A stretch of 64,000 bases of DNA, taken from NCBI GenBank assembly GCA_023481105.1, contig JAMCWK010000151.1, forward strand, positions 1 to 64,000, given 5' to 3'. Under the pieces are notes generated by a model. That model was given only the letters and a program-made list of their open reading frames with translations, was not told the DNA's origin and made no database searches. The position numbers and the translations under genes are program-made. This DNA is from Acidobacteriota bacterium. GTDB taxonomy: Bacteria; Acidobacteriota; Terriglobia; Acidiferrales; UBA7541. Positions 41,026 to 49,367 of the stretch are shown here, piece by piece (the first letter of the stretch is position 1; each line of letters begins with the position of its first letter).

Positions 41026-42344
41026 TCGCCGCCCCGCTTTGCAGCCAAGATCGCCGCGATGCGCTCCAGTGATTTCGCCGTCGCGCCACGGTTGCTCTCC
41101 ACAAGCGCTTTCGCTGCTTCACCCATGCGCCGTCGCTTTTCTTCGCCGCGAATCAACTCCGCCCATGCTTCGCCCAACTCGCGCGCATCGGCCACATGAA
41201 CCGCAGCGCGCGCTGCTAGAAAATCTGCAGCCATCTCCGAGAAATTTTCCATGTGCGGCCCAAACACGGGCGCCCGGGCAAACGCCGCCGGCTCCAAGAT
41301 GTTGTGCCCGCCCCGCGCCACCAACGAGCCTCCGACAAAAACAGCGTCTGCAAAACGGTAGAGTCCGGCCAGCTCGCCGACCGTATCCAGCAGCAGCAAG
41401 TCCGCTTCTTCATCCAGCGGCGCGTCCAGCGAAAGCCGGCTTCGCCGCACCACTTTCCATCCGCGCTCTTCCGCGATGCGCGCTGCCGCGTCGAATCGTT
41501 CCGGCTTGCGCGGCGCCAGCACCAGAAGCGCGCGCCGCCACGCCCTCTCCACAATATCAAACGCCGCCAGCACCGGCTCTTCCTCGTCCTCGACCACGCT
41601 TCCCGCCACGACCACTGGCCAGCGCTCCTGCTCCGCTATTTGTTTCGCCAGCCAATCGCCGATGGCGCTTGTGTTCGGCGGCGCAAAATCATATTTAAGG
41701 TTGCCGGTCACCTCCACGCGCTCTTCCGCCGCGCCCAGTTTCCGCACGCGTTCCGCGTCTTTCTCGCTCTGCATCAGGAACAAAGCCGCATCGTTCAGAG
41801 CCCCGCGGAGAAATTCGCCGAAAATTCCCGTCAACATACTGAATCGCTTGAACGATTGTTTTGAAATTCGCCCGTTGACAAACACTACGGGCACGCTTGC
41901 GCGCCGCGCTTCTCGCAAGAAGTTCGGCCAGATTTCCGTCTCCAAAATCACAATCAGCCTCGGCTGGAGCACGCGCATCACCCGCCGCACGGAAAACGCC
42001 CAGTCCAGCGGGAAATAGAAGATCCCATCGGCAAACGTCATGCGTTCGCGCGCCAGATCCTGTCCGGTGCGCGTCGTCGTCGAAACAAAAAGTTTCCGTT
42101 CCGGGAAGCGCTCCTTGATCGCGCGCGCCAGCGGCAGTCCGGCCAGCACTTCGCCGACGGAAACCGCATGGATCCAAATGGAGCCCCGCGCACCGCTCGC
42201 CTTAGAGAGAATGGCGCACGGCAGCGCGCCCAATCGTTCACCGAGGTTATGAAAGTATTTTCCGCTGCCCAGCCCGCGCACGAGAAAATACGGCAGTAGC
42301 AGGATCATTCCGATGGCGGTAAGCAGGCTGTAGAGAAGATACAT
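41022..42344 (-). CDS. waaA: 3-deoxy-D-manno-octulosonic acid (Kdo) transferase
   Basis: 440 residues from the ATG at 42344 (MYLLYSLLTAIGMIL); the track's 42404 start is upstream of the promoter's predicted start. An N-terminal membrane anchor is followed by a GT30 fold: WIHAVSVGEVLAGLPLARAI with the probable catalytic Glu, TGNLKYDF, VVVAGSVVEDEEEPVL, and GGSLVARGGHNILEPAAF for CMP-Kdo binding. It adds Kdo to lipid IVA. It is the first gene of the LPS-core operon. Confidence 0.94.
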   Translation of the reverse strand: MYLLYSLLTAIGMILLLPYFLVRGLGSGKYFHNLGERLGALPCAILSKASGARGSIWIHAVSVGEVLAGLPLARAIKERFPERKLFVSTTTRTGQDLARERMTFADGIFYFPLDWAFSVRRVMRVLQPRLIVILETEIWPNFLREARRASVPVVFVNGRISKQSFKRFSMLTGIFGEFLRGALNDAALFLMQSEKDAERVRKLGAAEERVEVTGNLKYDFAPPNTSAIGDWLAKQIAEQERWPVVVAGSVVEDEEEPVLAAFDIVERAWRRALLVLAPRKPERFDAAARIAEERGWKVVRRSRLSLDAPLDEEADLLLLDTVGELAGLYRFADAVFVGGSLVARGGHNILEPAAFARAPVFGPHMENFSEMAADFLAARAAVHVADARELGEAWAELIRGEEKRRRMGEAAKALVESNRGATAKSLERIAAILAAKRGGE

Positions 42345-42368
42345 TCGTTCCCGCGGTGCGGGACGGCT

Positions 42369-42374
42369 ATTATA
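42369..42374 (-). promoter_or_regulatory. Consensus -10 box of the LPS-core operon
   Basis: Minus-strand TATAAT, with a predicted start about 18 nt before the waaA ATG. The -35 at 17-bp spacing is CTGTAT, a weak match, so an activator or alternative spacing may be involved. Confidence 0.45.
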
Positions 42375-42459
42375 GTGGCAGGCGCGGCCGGATACAGCAG
42401 GCAACCGGCCTCGCCGCGTGGCATCTTACACTTCGGTGCGCCGGATGCTTACTGCAATC

Positions 42460-43098
42460 ATGAATTGCAAATTTCCAGCCCTCGCGCTGCTTTTGCTGTT
42501 CGCTGCGCCCAGCGTTACGGCGCAGCAAACCGATCCGGCAACGCTTCCCGCTCGCGACGCGCACGAAGGACTGCTGATCGCCGCCGATCCCTTCGACGAT
42601 GCCGCGCGCTCCAAAGAGCGCTTCGGTAAAAAGTCCCCGCACTCCGTGGGCATTCTTGCTCTCGAAGTTTATTTTAAGAACGACACCGCGAAAGCGATCC
42701 ACGTGGACCTCGAGCGCATCCGCCTGTCCATCGAGGCTCCCGGACAGGACCGGCAACAACTCCGCCCCATGCTGCTCGAAACTGTCGTCAACTCCATCGT
42801 CTATCCAGAGGGCCTCAATCCCATCGCTCCTCGCAAGCCGCGTCCTTTTCCGGGCAGCGGCACAGGAACAAAAGACAAAGACGTCAAAAAAGTGGACGAG
42901 GTTCTGCGACCCCTGGCCTTGGAAATGGACGTTCTCCCGCCGAAGGCCACCGTGCGGGGACTTCTCTTTTTCGATCTCGGCCGCAAATTTGAGAAACTGC
43001 GCTACTCGCAGCTTTATGTTCCAGACCTTGCCTTTGTCGCCGACGGTAAAGCGCTGATGTTTTTCGAAGTGGATTTGTCGAAAGCCGTCCAGAAATAA
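42460..43098 (+). CDS. Secreted hypothetical protein
   Basis: About 212 residues from the ATG at 42460 (MNCKFPALALLLLFAAPSVTA), which gives a clean Sec signal peptide with a TA-Q type cleavage site; ATG codons at 42418 and 42445 are alternatives. The mature part has beta-rich segments (SVGILALEVYFKNDTAKAIHV, ATVRGLLFFDLGRKFEKL) resembling an immunoglobulin-like surface domain. No Cys in the mature part and no catalytic motif were seen. It is divergent from the LPS operon and upstream of pcrA, and I do not recognise the family. Confidence 0.7.
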   Translation: MNCKFPALALLLLFAAPSVTAQQTDPATLPARDAHEGLLIAADPFDDAARSKERFGKKSPHSVGILALEVYFKNDTAKAIHVDLERIRLSIEAPGQDRQQLRPMLLETVVNSIVYPEGLNPIAPRKPRPFPGSGTGTKDKDVKKVDEVLRPLALEMDVLPPKATVRGLLFFDLGRKFEKLRYSQLYVPDLAFVADGKALMFFEVDLSKAVQK

Positions 43099-43129
43099 AC
43101 TCCGCCGTGAATCTTACTTTTTCTGCCGT

Positions 43130-43158
43130 TTGCTGAAATCGCGCTGCTCGGCTAAAAT
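43130..43158 (+). promoter_or_regulatory. Candidate sigma-70 promoter of pcrA
   Basis: TTGCTG and TAAAAT are separated by 17 bp, about 40 nt before the pcrA ATG at 43200. Confidence 0.5.
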
Positions 43159-43199
43159 TCTCGGCGGCTCAATTGACCGCTTCCGTTGCGCCTCCTCTC

Positions 43200-45401
43200 A
43201 TGGGACTTCTCGACGAACTGAATCCGCGGCAGCGCGAATGTGTCGAAGCAACGGAGGGACCGGTGCTGGTGCTGGCCGGCGCCGGCAGCGGTAAGACGCG
43301 CGTCATTACTTACCGCGTGGCGCACCTCATTGCCCAGGGCGCGCCCGGCCAGTCCATCCTCGCGGTCACCTTCACCAACAAAGCCGCCGAACAGATGAAG
43401 CAGCGCGTGCTCGACCTCTTGTCGCGCACCGGCCTGCCCGCCGGCGAGCCATGGGTGTCAACATTTCACTCTTTTTGCGCGCGCCTGCTGCGTCGCGAAG
43501 CCCCGCATCTCGGCCTGCGCCGCGATTTCGCCATTTACGATGACGACGACCAGCTCGCCGCCGTCAAAATAGCCTTGCGCCAGATCGGCGGTGAAGAAAA
43601 AAGCGTCACGCCACGCAGCCTGCTCGAAAAAATCAGCGACGCCAAGAACCGCGGCACCTCTCCCGAGCAGATGGTCGCAGAAGCCTACGACCACCGCACG
43701 CGGCTGATTGCCGACGTGTTCCTCCGCTATGGAGAAATTCTCCGCCGTTCCAGCGGTCTCGATTTCGACGACCTCTTGCTCTATGCCGTCGCTGCCCTCC
43801 GCGATCACGACGACATTCGCGCGCGCTGGACGGAGCGCTTTCGCTACTTGCAGGTGGACGAATACCAGGACACCAACCGCGTACAATACGAGCTCGTCCA
43901 CCTCCTCGCCGGCAACCGCCGCAACGTGTGCGTCGTCGGCGACGAGGACCAGGCCATCTACGGCTGGCGCGGCGCCGACGTCGGCAACATCCTGCGCTTC
44001 TCCGAAGATTTTCCCGGCGCACAGGTAATCCGCCTGGAGGAAAACTACCGCTCCACGCAATGTATTCTCGACGCCGCGCTCGGCGTTGTCGCAAAAAACG
44101 TCAAGCGCCTGGGCAAGACGCTCATCGCGACGCGCGGCAAGGGCCCGGCCCTGCGCTACTTCGAATCGCGCGATGCCGCTTCCGAGGCCGAGTATGTCGC
44201 CGGAGAAATCTTCAACATCCAGCGCCGCGAACTTGATGCGCATTGTGCCGTGCTGTATCGCACCAACGCGCAGTCCCGCGCTTTTGAGGAAGCCATGCGG
44301 CGTTCGGGGATTCGCTACCGCGTGGTCGGCGGCTTCAGCTTTTATCAGCGCGCGGAAGTAAAGGATGCGCTCTCCTATTTGCGCTTGGTAGTGAATCCCG
44401 ACGACGATCTCGCCCTGTTGCGCATTCTGAACACTCCGCCGCGTGGCATCGGCAAGACCACGGAAGAGGCTTTACGCGATCTGGCCGCGCGCCGCAGCGT
44501 TTCGCTTTGGGCGGCCCTTGAAGAAATGGCTGCGGGGAAAGCCATGCTGCGCGAATTCCGCTCCCTGATTCTCGATTTGCGCGCGGAAGCGGATAAGATT
44601 CCTCCCGCAGAATTATTGCGGCACATCCTTGACCGCACCGGCTACATTGATTTGCTCGAACAGCGCGACAACGTTGAAGACACCGCGCGCGCCGAAAACT
44701 TGCAGGAATTGGTCAACGCCCTGGCCGAACACACCGAGCGCGGCGCAGTGCTGTCCGATTTTCTTGACCAGGCTTTTCTGGTCAGCGATGCCGACGACTA
44801 CGACGAGCGTGCACAGGTCACCTTGATGACTTTGCACAGCGCCAAAGGGCTGGAGTTTGAGCACGTGTTTCTCGCGGGCCTGGAAGAAGGGCTTTTTCCG
44901 CACAGCCGTTCGCGTCAGGACGCCGACCAGCTCGAAGAAGAGCGCCGATTGTGTTACGTGGGCATGACGCGCGCCAAGGAAACTCTGACGCTTACCCGCG
45001 CCGTTTACCGCCGCATCTACGGCAACGAACAAATGGAGCGCTCCGAGCCTTCGCGTTTCTTGACAGAAATTCCCAGCGAGCTGATTGAGTCGGCCCCCGG
45101 CTCTCTCGCTGCCCCCGGCGAAACCCGTCGCTACGAGCCGGATCCCGAGTACGACGCCGAGGAATTCCGCCGCTGCCGTGGCTATTCCACGCCGCCTGCT
45201 CGGCGAACGGCCGCTGTGCCCCGCCGTGCACGCAAGGACGACAACCCTCTGATCGGCGCACGCGTTCGCCATCCCACCTACGGCTTGGGCACGATTGTCG
45301 GCGTCGAAGGCGACGAAGGCGACCGCAAGTTCACGGTCAGCTTCACGGACCATGGCGTGAAGAAATTGATGGAGCGTTACGCAAATCTCCAGCTTGCGTA
45401 A
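43200..45401 (+). CDS. pcrA: UvrD/PcrA-type superfamily I DNA helicase
   Basis: About 733 residues from the ATG at 43200 (MGLLDELNPRQRECV); the track's TTG at 43173 is possible. Helicase motifs appear in order: Q motif LNPRQRECV, Walker A LAGAGSGKTRVI, Walker B VDEYQDTNRVQ, motif III VVGDEDQAIYGWRGA, motif V MTLHSAKGLEFEHVFLAGLEEGLFPH, and motif VI RRLCYVGMTRAKE. A PcrA-type C-terminal tail (HPTYGLGTIVGVEGDEGDRKF) closes the protein. It unwinds DNA 3' to 5' in excision repair and recombination control. Confidence 0.95.
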   Translation: MGLLDELNPRQRECVEATEGPVLVLAGAGSGKTRVITYRVAHLIAQGAPGQSILAVTFTNKAAEQMKQRVLDLLSRTGLPAGEPWVSTFHSFCARLLRREAPHLGLRRDFAIYDDDDQLAAVKIALRQIGGEEKSVTPRSLLEKISDAKNRGTSPEQMVAEAYDHRTRLIADVFLRYGEILRRSSGLDFDDLLLYAVAALRDHDDIRARWTERFRYLQVDEYQDTNRVQYELVHLLAGNRRNVCVVGDEDQAIYGWRGADVGNILRFSEDFPGAQVIRLEENYRSTQCILDAALGVVAKNVKRLGKTLIATRGKGPALRYFESRDAASEAEYVAGEIFNIQRRELDAHCAVLYRTNAQSRAFEEAMRRSGIRYRVVGGFSFYQRAEVKDALSYLRLVVNPDDDLALLRILNTPPRGIGKTTEEALRDLAARRSVSLWAALEEMAAGKAMLREFRSLILDLRAEADKIPPAELLRHILDRTGYIDLLEQRDNVEDTARAENLQELVNALAEHTERGAVLSDFLDQAFLVSDADDYDERAQVTLMTLHSAKGLEFEHVFLAGLEEGLFPHSRSRQDADQLEEERRLCYVGMTRAKETLTLTRAVYRRIYGNEQMERSEPSRFLTEIPSELIESAPGSLAAPGETRRYEPDPEYDAEEFRRCRGYSTPPARRTAAVPRRARKDDNPLIGARVRHPTYGLGTIVGVEGDEGDRKFTVSFTDHGVKKLMERYANLQLA

Positions 45402-45497
45402 AGCATCGCCAGCTGCTTCGGCGCTCGCGCTTTTCGCAGCGGTTGCAAGACAGCTTTCCTCCATGTAGAGTTTCCCCACTTCAACGACGGGGGCACT

Positions 45498-47042
45498 GTG
45501 GGCTCACAACTTTTTCGCGCCAAAAGCATCGACCGGCTCATCGCGGAAGCGGACGAACCGGAACACCGATTGAAGAAGACTCTCGGCCCCCTGAGCCTGA
45601 CGTCGTTGGGCATTGGAGCAGTGATTGGGTCGGGGATCTTTACGCTGGTTGGCACGGCCATCGCCGGGCAGAAGATGGAATTCTCCTCCATCCTGAATGC
45701 GCCTCTGCTGGAATACCTTATTTACGGCACTCCGACATACGGGCGCCCGGGCGCCGGGCCCGCGATTGCGCTTTCGTTCATTCTGGTAGCTATTGTTTGC
45801 GCCTTTGCAGCGCTGTGCTATGCGGAACTCGCAGCGATGATTCCGATTGCCGGCAGCGCCTACACCTATACCTACGCCACGATGGGAGAGCTGATTGCTT
45901 GGATCATCGGCTGGGACCTGATTCTCGAGTACGCCGTCAGCAACATGGCTGTCTCTGTCGGATTTGCTGCGCACATCGTGGATTTATTGGACTGGTTCGG
46001 GATTCATCCCAACCTGCAGTGGATTACTCCTGCCTATCTTCCGTCTGGCATGAAAGATTTTCACGGCACGTTGATTTACGGCTCCGGCTGGCACTTCGGG
46101 TTTAATTGGCCCGCGTTCTTGATTGTGATGCTGCTGACGGTAGTCCTGGTTCGCGGGATCAAGGAGTCGGCCGAAACAAACAACGTCATGGTCTTGCTGA
46201 AGATTGTGGCCATTCTGACGTTCGTGACTTTTGCCGCCAGGCTCGTCAAGCCCGAAAATTGGCATCCCTTCGTCCCAAATGGCTGGGGCGGCGTGCTGAC
46301 CGGTGGCTCCATCATCTTTTTCACTTACATCGGGTTTGATTCCGTTTCCACAGCGGCGGAGGAGGCAAAAAACCCGCAGCGCGATATTCCTATCGGGATT
46401 ATCGCCACGCTGGTGATTTGTACCGTCCTGTACATTGCCGTAGTGGTAGTTCTGACCGGGCTCACGCCCTGGCAGAGCCTGATGGACGACGCCGCGCCGG
46501 TGGTAAACACGCTGAAGAAGCTCAATATGCCGGCCGTGCGCCTAGTCGTGCTTATTGGCGCGCTGATGGGCATGATCTCGTCGCTGCTGGTATTCCAACT
46601 AGGGCAGGCGCGGGTGTGGTTTGCCATGTCGCGCGACGGCCTGCTGCCGCGCATTTTCAGCCGTGTTCATCCACGTTTCCGCACGCCCGACTTTTCCACG
46701 TGGATGGCCGGCTTTGTGGTGGGAATTCCGGCGGGGATCTTCGACATTGGAACGCTGGCTGACCTTTCCAACATCGGAACTCTTTTCGCTTTTGCGTTGG
46801 TGGGCGGTGGCGTGCTGGTCTTGCGCTACCGCGAACCGAACCGGCGCCGGGCCTTTCGCGCGCCTGGCGGGCCTCTCGCCCCCATTCTGACGATCCTAAC
46901 TTGCGTGCTTCTGATGGCTGGCTTACCCATCATGAACTGGATCCGGTTTTTTGTGTGGCTGGCGATCGGTCTGGTAATCTATTTCACTTACGGCCGCCGT
47001 CACAGCCATCTGAAGGATGCGGCGGCCCCGGAGAAACGTTGA
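45498..47042 (+). CDS. APC-superfamily amino-acid permease (cationic amino-acid transporter-like)
   Basis: 514 residues from a GTG at 45498 with GGGGG upstream. About 13 membrane helices follow a cytoplasmic tail (RAKSIDRLIAEADEPEHRLKKTLG). The unwound helix 1 motif is SLGIGAVIGSGIFTLVG, helix 6 is FFTYIGFDSVSTAAEEAKNPQRDIP, and the loop GQARVWFAMSRDGLLP is typical of the CAT/YfnA branch. The substrate is probably a cationic or small neutral amino acid. Its stop overlaps the next gene (TTGA). Confidence 0.92.
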   Translation: MGSQLFRAKSIDRLIAEADEPEHRLKKTLGPLSLTSLGIGAVIGSGIFTLVGTAIAGQKMEFSSILNAPLLEYLIYGTPTYGRPGAGPAIALSFILVAIVCAFAALCYAELAAMIPIAGSAYTYTYATMGELIAWIIGWDLILEYAVSNMAVSVGFAAHIVDLLDWFGIHPNLQWITPAYLPSGMKDFHGTLIYGSGWHFGFNWPAFLIVMLLTVVLVRGIKESAETNNVMVLLKIVAILTFVTFAARLVKPENWHPFVPNGWGGVLTGGSIIFFTYIGFDSVSTAAEEAKNPQRDIPIGIIATLVICTVLYIAVVVVLTGLTPWQSLMDDAAPVVNTLKKLNMPAVRLVVLIGALMGMISSLLVFQLGQARVWFAMSRDGLLPRIFSRVHPRFRTPDFSTWMAGFVVGIPAGIFDIGTLADLSNIGTLFAFALVGGGVLVLRYREPNRRRAFRAPGGPLAPILTILTCVLLMAGLPIMNWIRFFVWLAIGLVIYFTYGRRHSHLKDAAAPEKR

Positions 47043-47905
47043 GCGCGCGCAGGCAAATTCGCTTTTCGGGCAGACACGCTGCCGCAGCGGTCGTTGTCGC
47101 GCTCACTTTGCTGCTGACGCCGGAAAGCGCCTCCGGCTGGGGCGCCAATGCTCATCGCCTGATTACCAACAAGGCGGTGGACACTCTGCCCCCGGATTTG
47201 CGCGCATTTTTTGACGTTAATCGCCAGCAGCTCGTGCAGGCTTCTGCCGAACCACTGGAAGCCTATTTGAAGAATCCCACCGCCGAGCGCCGCAATCGTT
47301 ATGTCTATCTCGACCGCTACGGCCGTTTCCCATTTGAAAATCTGCCGCGCGATTACAACGCCGCGGTTCGCAAGTTCACCAAAGCAAAGCTGGAAGCCAA
47401 CGGTGTGCTCCCCTGGCAAATCGGCCTCTACAGCAAGAAACTCACCGACGCGTTCAAGGCGCACAACTGGGATGACGTGCGCCAGTTCGCCGCCATCCTG
47501 GCTCATTACGTCGCACAAGCTCACGACCCTTTTGCCACCACCGAAAATTTTGACGGCCGTCTCTCCAACCAAGCCGGCGCGGACCAGCGCTTTTCCTATC
47601 GGCTCGTGGATCGCTATTCGCTATTTTTTTTCATCCTGCCCAACGAGGCCGCGTATATCAGCGATCCCACCGACCACGCTTTCGAGAGTTGCCTGAACGC
47701 GCACAGCTGGTTGGAGCAGATTCTGCTCGCCGACCGTCGCGCGCGTCGCGGCCTGCCCGATTACACCGACGAGTATTACGACCGCCTCTACAACCAGGCC
47801 GGCGCAGTGCTCATTCGCGGCATCTCCGACGCGGCTTCGGATGTCGGCTCCTACTGGCTGACGGCGTGGATTAATGCCGGGCGCCCGCAGCTTCCCGGAA
47901 GATGA
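47039..47905 (+). CDS. Secreted zinc-dependent phospholipase C / S1-P1 nuclease-like protein
   Basis: 288 residues from a TTG at 47039 that overlaps the permease stop, with GGAG 6 nt before it; the track's longer start lies inside the permease. A signal peptide ending in ASG exposes a Trp as the likely first mature residue (WGANAHRLITNKAVDTL). In this fold the N-terminal Trp and several His/Asp residues bind three zinc ions. AILAHYVAQAHDPFATTENFDG and DHAFESCLNAHSWLEQ supply further ligands. Substrate (phospholipid or nucleic acid) is undecided. It precedes an adenosine-deaminase-like gene. Confidence 0.85.
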   Translation: MSARRQIRFSGRHAAAAVVVALTLLLTPESASGWGANAHRLITNKAVDTLPPDLRAFFDVNRQQLVQASAEPLEAYLKNPTAERRNRYVYLDRYGRFPFENLPRDYNAAVRKFTKAKLEANGVLPWQIGLYSKKLTDAFKAHNWDDVRQFAAILAHYVAQAHDPFATTENFDGRLSNQAGADQRFSYRLVDRYSLFFFILPNEAAYISDPTDHAFESCLNAHSWLEQILLADRRARRGLPDYTDEYYDRLYNQAGAVLIRGISDAASDVGSYWLTAWINAGRPQLPGR

Positions 47906-47939
47906 TTGGCGCCGTGGGCCGCATGTGCTGCACAATCCC

Positions 47940-48977
47940 ATGACCGCGCTTAATCCTCACGCCGCATTGCGCGCACTTCCCAAGGCCGAGCTGCATCTGC
48001 ACCTCGAAGGCACCATCGAGCCCGCCACCGTCGTCGAATTAGCCGCCAGCCACGGCGTGAAGCTAACCGAGCGCGAAGCGCTGGCCCGCTATAGTTACAC
48101 CGACTTCCGCGGCTTCCTTGACGCTTTCAAGTGGGTCACCTCCTTCCTCCGCGAGCCGGCAGACTTCGCGCTCATCACGCGGCGCATGTCGGAAAAACTG
48201 ATTTCGCAAAATGTGGTGTACGCCGAAGTCTTCGTTGCGGTCGGCATCTTGCTGTATCGCCGCCAGGACGTCGATGCCATGTTCCGCGCAATCTCCGACG
48301 CGGGAGATGAAGCGCGAAAAAACGGCCTGCATCTGCGCTGGATTTTCGACGCGACCCGGCAGTTCGGCCCGGACGCCGCCATGGAAGTTGCGCGCTGGGC
48401 GGCGCGACTCAAAGACCACGGCGTGGTGGCCTTCGGGATTGGCGGCGAAGAATTGTCTATCCCAGCCAGTGCCTTTCGCGCGGTGTACGAAGACGTCGCT
48501 GCGCAGGGACTCCACCGCCACATTCACGCCGGCGAAGTCGGCGGCCCGCAATCGGTGCGCGACGCCATCAACTTTCTGGAAGTCGAGCGCATTGGCCACG
48601 GCATCGGCGTCATGCACGACCCCGCACTGATGGATTCGCTGGCTGCTTCGCAGATTCCGCTGGAAGTTTGTCCTTCAAGCAACTTGTTTACTGGCGCGCT
48701 GGCCCGCCAGCGTAAAAATCCAAGTGCGCGGATCGAGGACCATCCCCTGCGCGAGCTCTACCGGCGCGGCCTGATGATTTCGCTCGGCTCCGACGATCCG
48801 GCCATGTTTCACACCAGCCTCGACGCCGAATACGATGCCGGCCTTCGCATGGGTTTGACGCTCAACGAATTGGTACACATCGCAGCCTGGGGATTTGTAG
48901 CCGCCTTCCTCCCCTCGGAAGAGAAGGCAGCTTTGCTTCGCGCATTCCATTCCAAACGCGAGGCGCTCGGTCTATAA
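47940..48977 (+). CDS. add: Adenosine deaminase family protein
   Basis: 345 residues from the ATG at 47940 (MTALNPHAALRALPK). Metal and substrate motifs are LPKAELHLHLEGTIEPATVV (HxH), RHIHAGEVGGPQSV (His and catalytic Glu), RIGHGIGVM and SLGSDDPAMF. The HLHLEGT form occurs in adenosine deaminases and also in adenine and 6-aminodeoxyfutalosine deaminases. The substrate is therefore not settled. It lies 35 bp after the phospholipase/nuclease-like gene and 9 bp before purS, consistent with purine salvage. Confidence 0.88.
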   Translation: MTALNPHAALRALPKAELHLHLEGTIEPATVVELAASHGVKLTEREALARYSYTDFRGFLDAFKWVTSFLREPADFALITRRMSEKLISQNVVYAEVFVAVGILLYRRQDVDAMFRAISDAGDEARKNGLHLRWIFDATRQFGPDAAMEVARWAARLKDHGVVAFGIGGEELSIPASAFRAVYEDVAAQGLHRHIHAGEVGGPQSVRDAINFLEVERIGHGIGVMHDPALMDSLAASQIPLEVCPSSNLFTGALARQRKNPSARIEDHPLRELYRRGLMISLGSDDPAMFHTSLDAEYDAGLRMGLTLNELVHIAAWGFVAAFLPSEEKAALLRAFHSKREALGL

Positions 48978-48985
48978 TTTCGCTC

Positions 48986-49228
48986 ATGAAAGCACACGTT
49001 TGGGTGATGCTGAAACCGACCGTCCTCGACCCGCAGGGGCAAACCATTCAGCACGCTTTGGCCTCGCTCGGCTATGCGCAAGTAAAAGGCGTCCGCCAGG
49101 GCAAATTCTTCGTTCTCGAGTTGAACGGGCTCTCGCGCGAAGACGCGCAAAAGCAAGTCGAGAAGATCGCCAAAGACGTCTTGACCAACCCAGTCATCGA
49201 ACACTTCCGCTACGAAATCGTTGAGTAG
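48986..49228 (+). CDS. purS: Phosphoribosylformylglycinamidine synthase subunit PurS
   Basis: 80 residues, the usual size. AHVWVMLKPTVLDPQGQTIQHALASLGY and VRQGKFFVLEL, with a final IEHFRYEIVE, give the ferredoxin-like PurS fold. PurS dimers hold the glutaminase PurQ and synthetase PurL together, passing ammonia to FGAR in purine synthesis. purQ and purL, often adjacent, are not in the window. It is close to add and upstream of glmS. Confidence 0.93.
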   Translation: MKAHVWVMLKPTVLDPQGQTIQHALASLGYAQVKGVRQGKFFVLELNGLSREDAQKQVEKIAKDVLTNPVIEHFRYEIVE

Positions 49229-49367
49229 CACTGTTTCCGGCGATTGCTAACGCTTCGACAACCACAGCCGGAGCATTCCTCAGCTGCGTCGTGGGATATG
49301 CTATTCTGATGAAGATCGGTGCCTGCTTTTCCGCCAGCGCCGAACCATTCGAGAGGAGCCAGCCACC

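Noticed and set aside
49229-49367. Possible glmS ribozyme in the leader
   Set aside because: Only 139 bp and no recognisable catalytic core; the sequence outside the Shine-Dalgarno region lacks the expected pattern.
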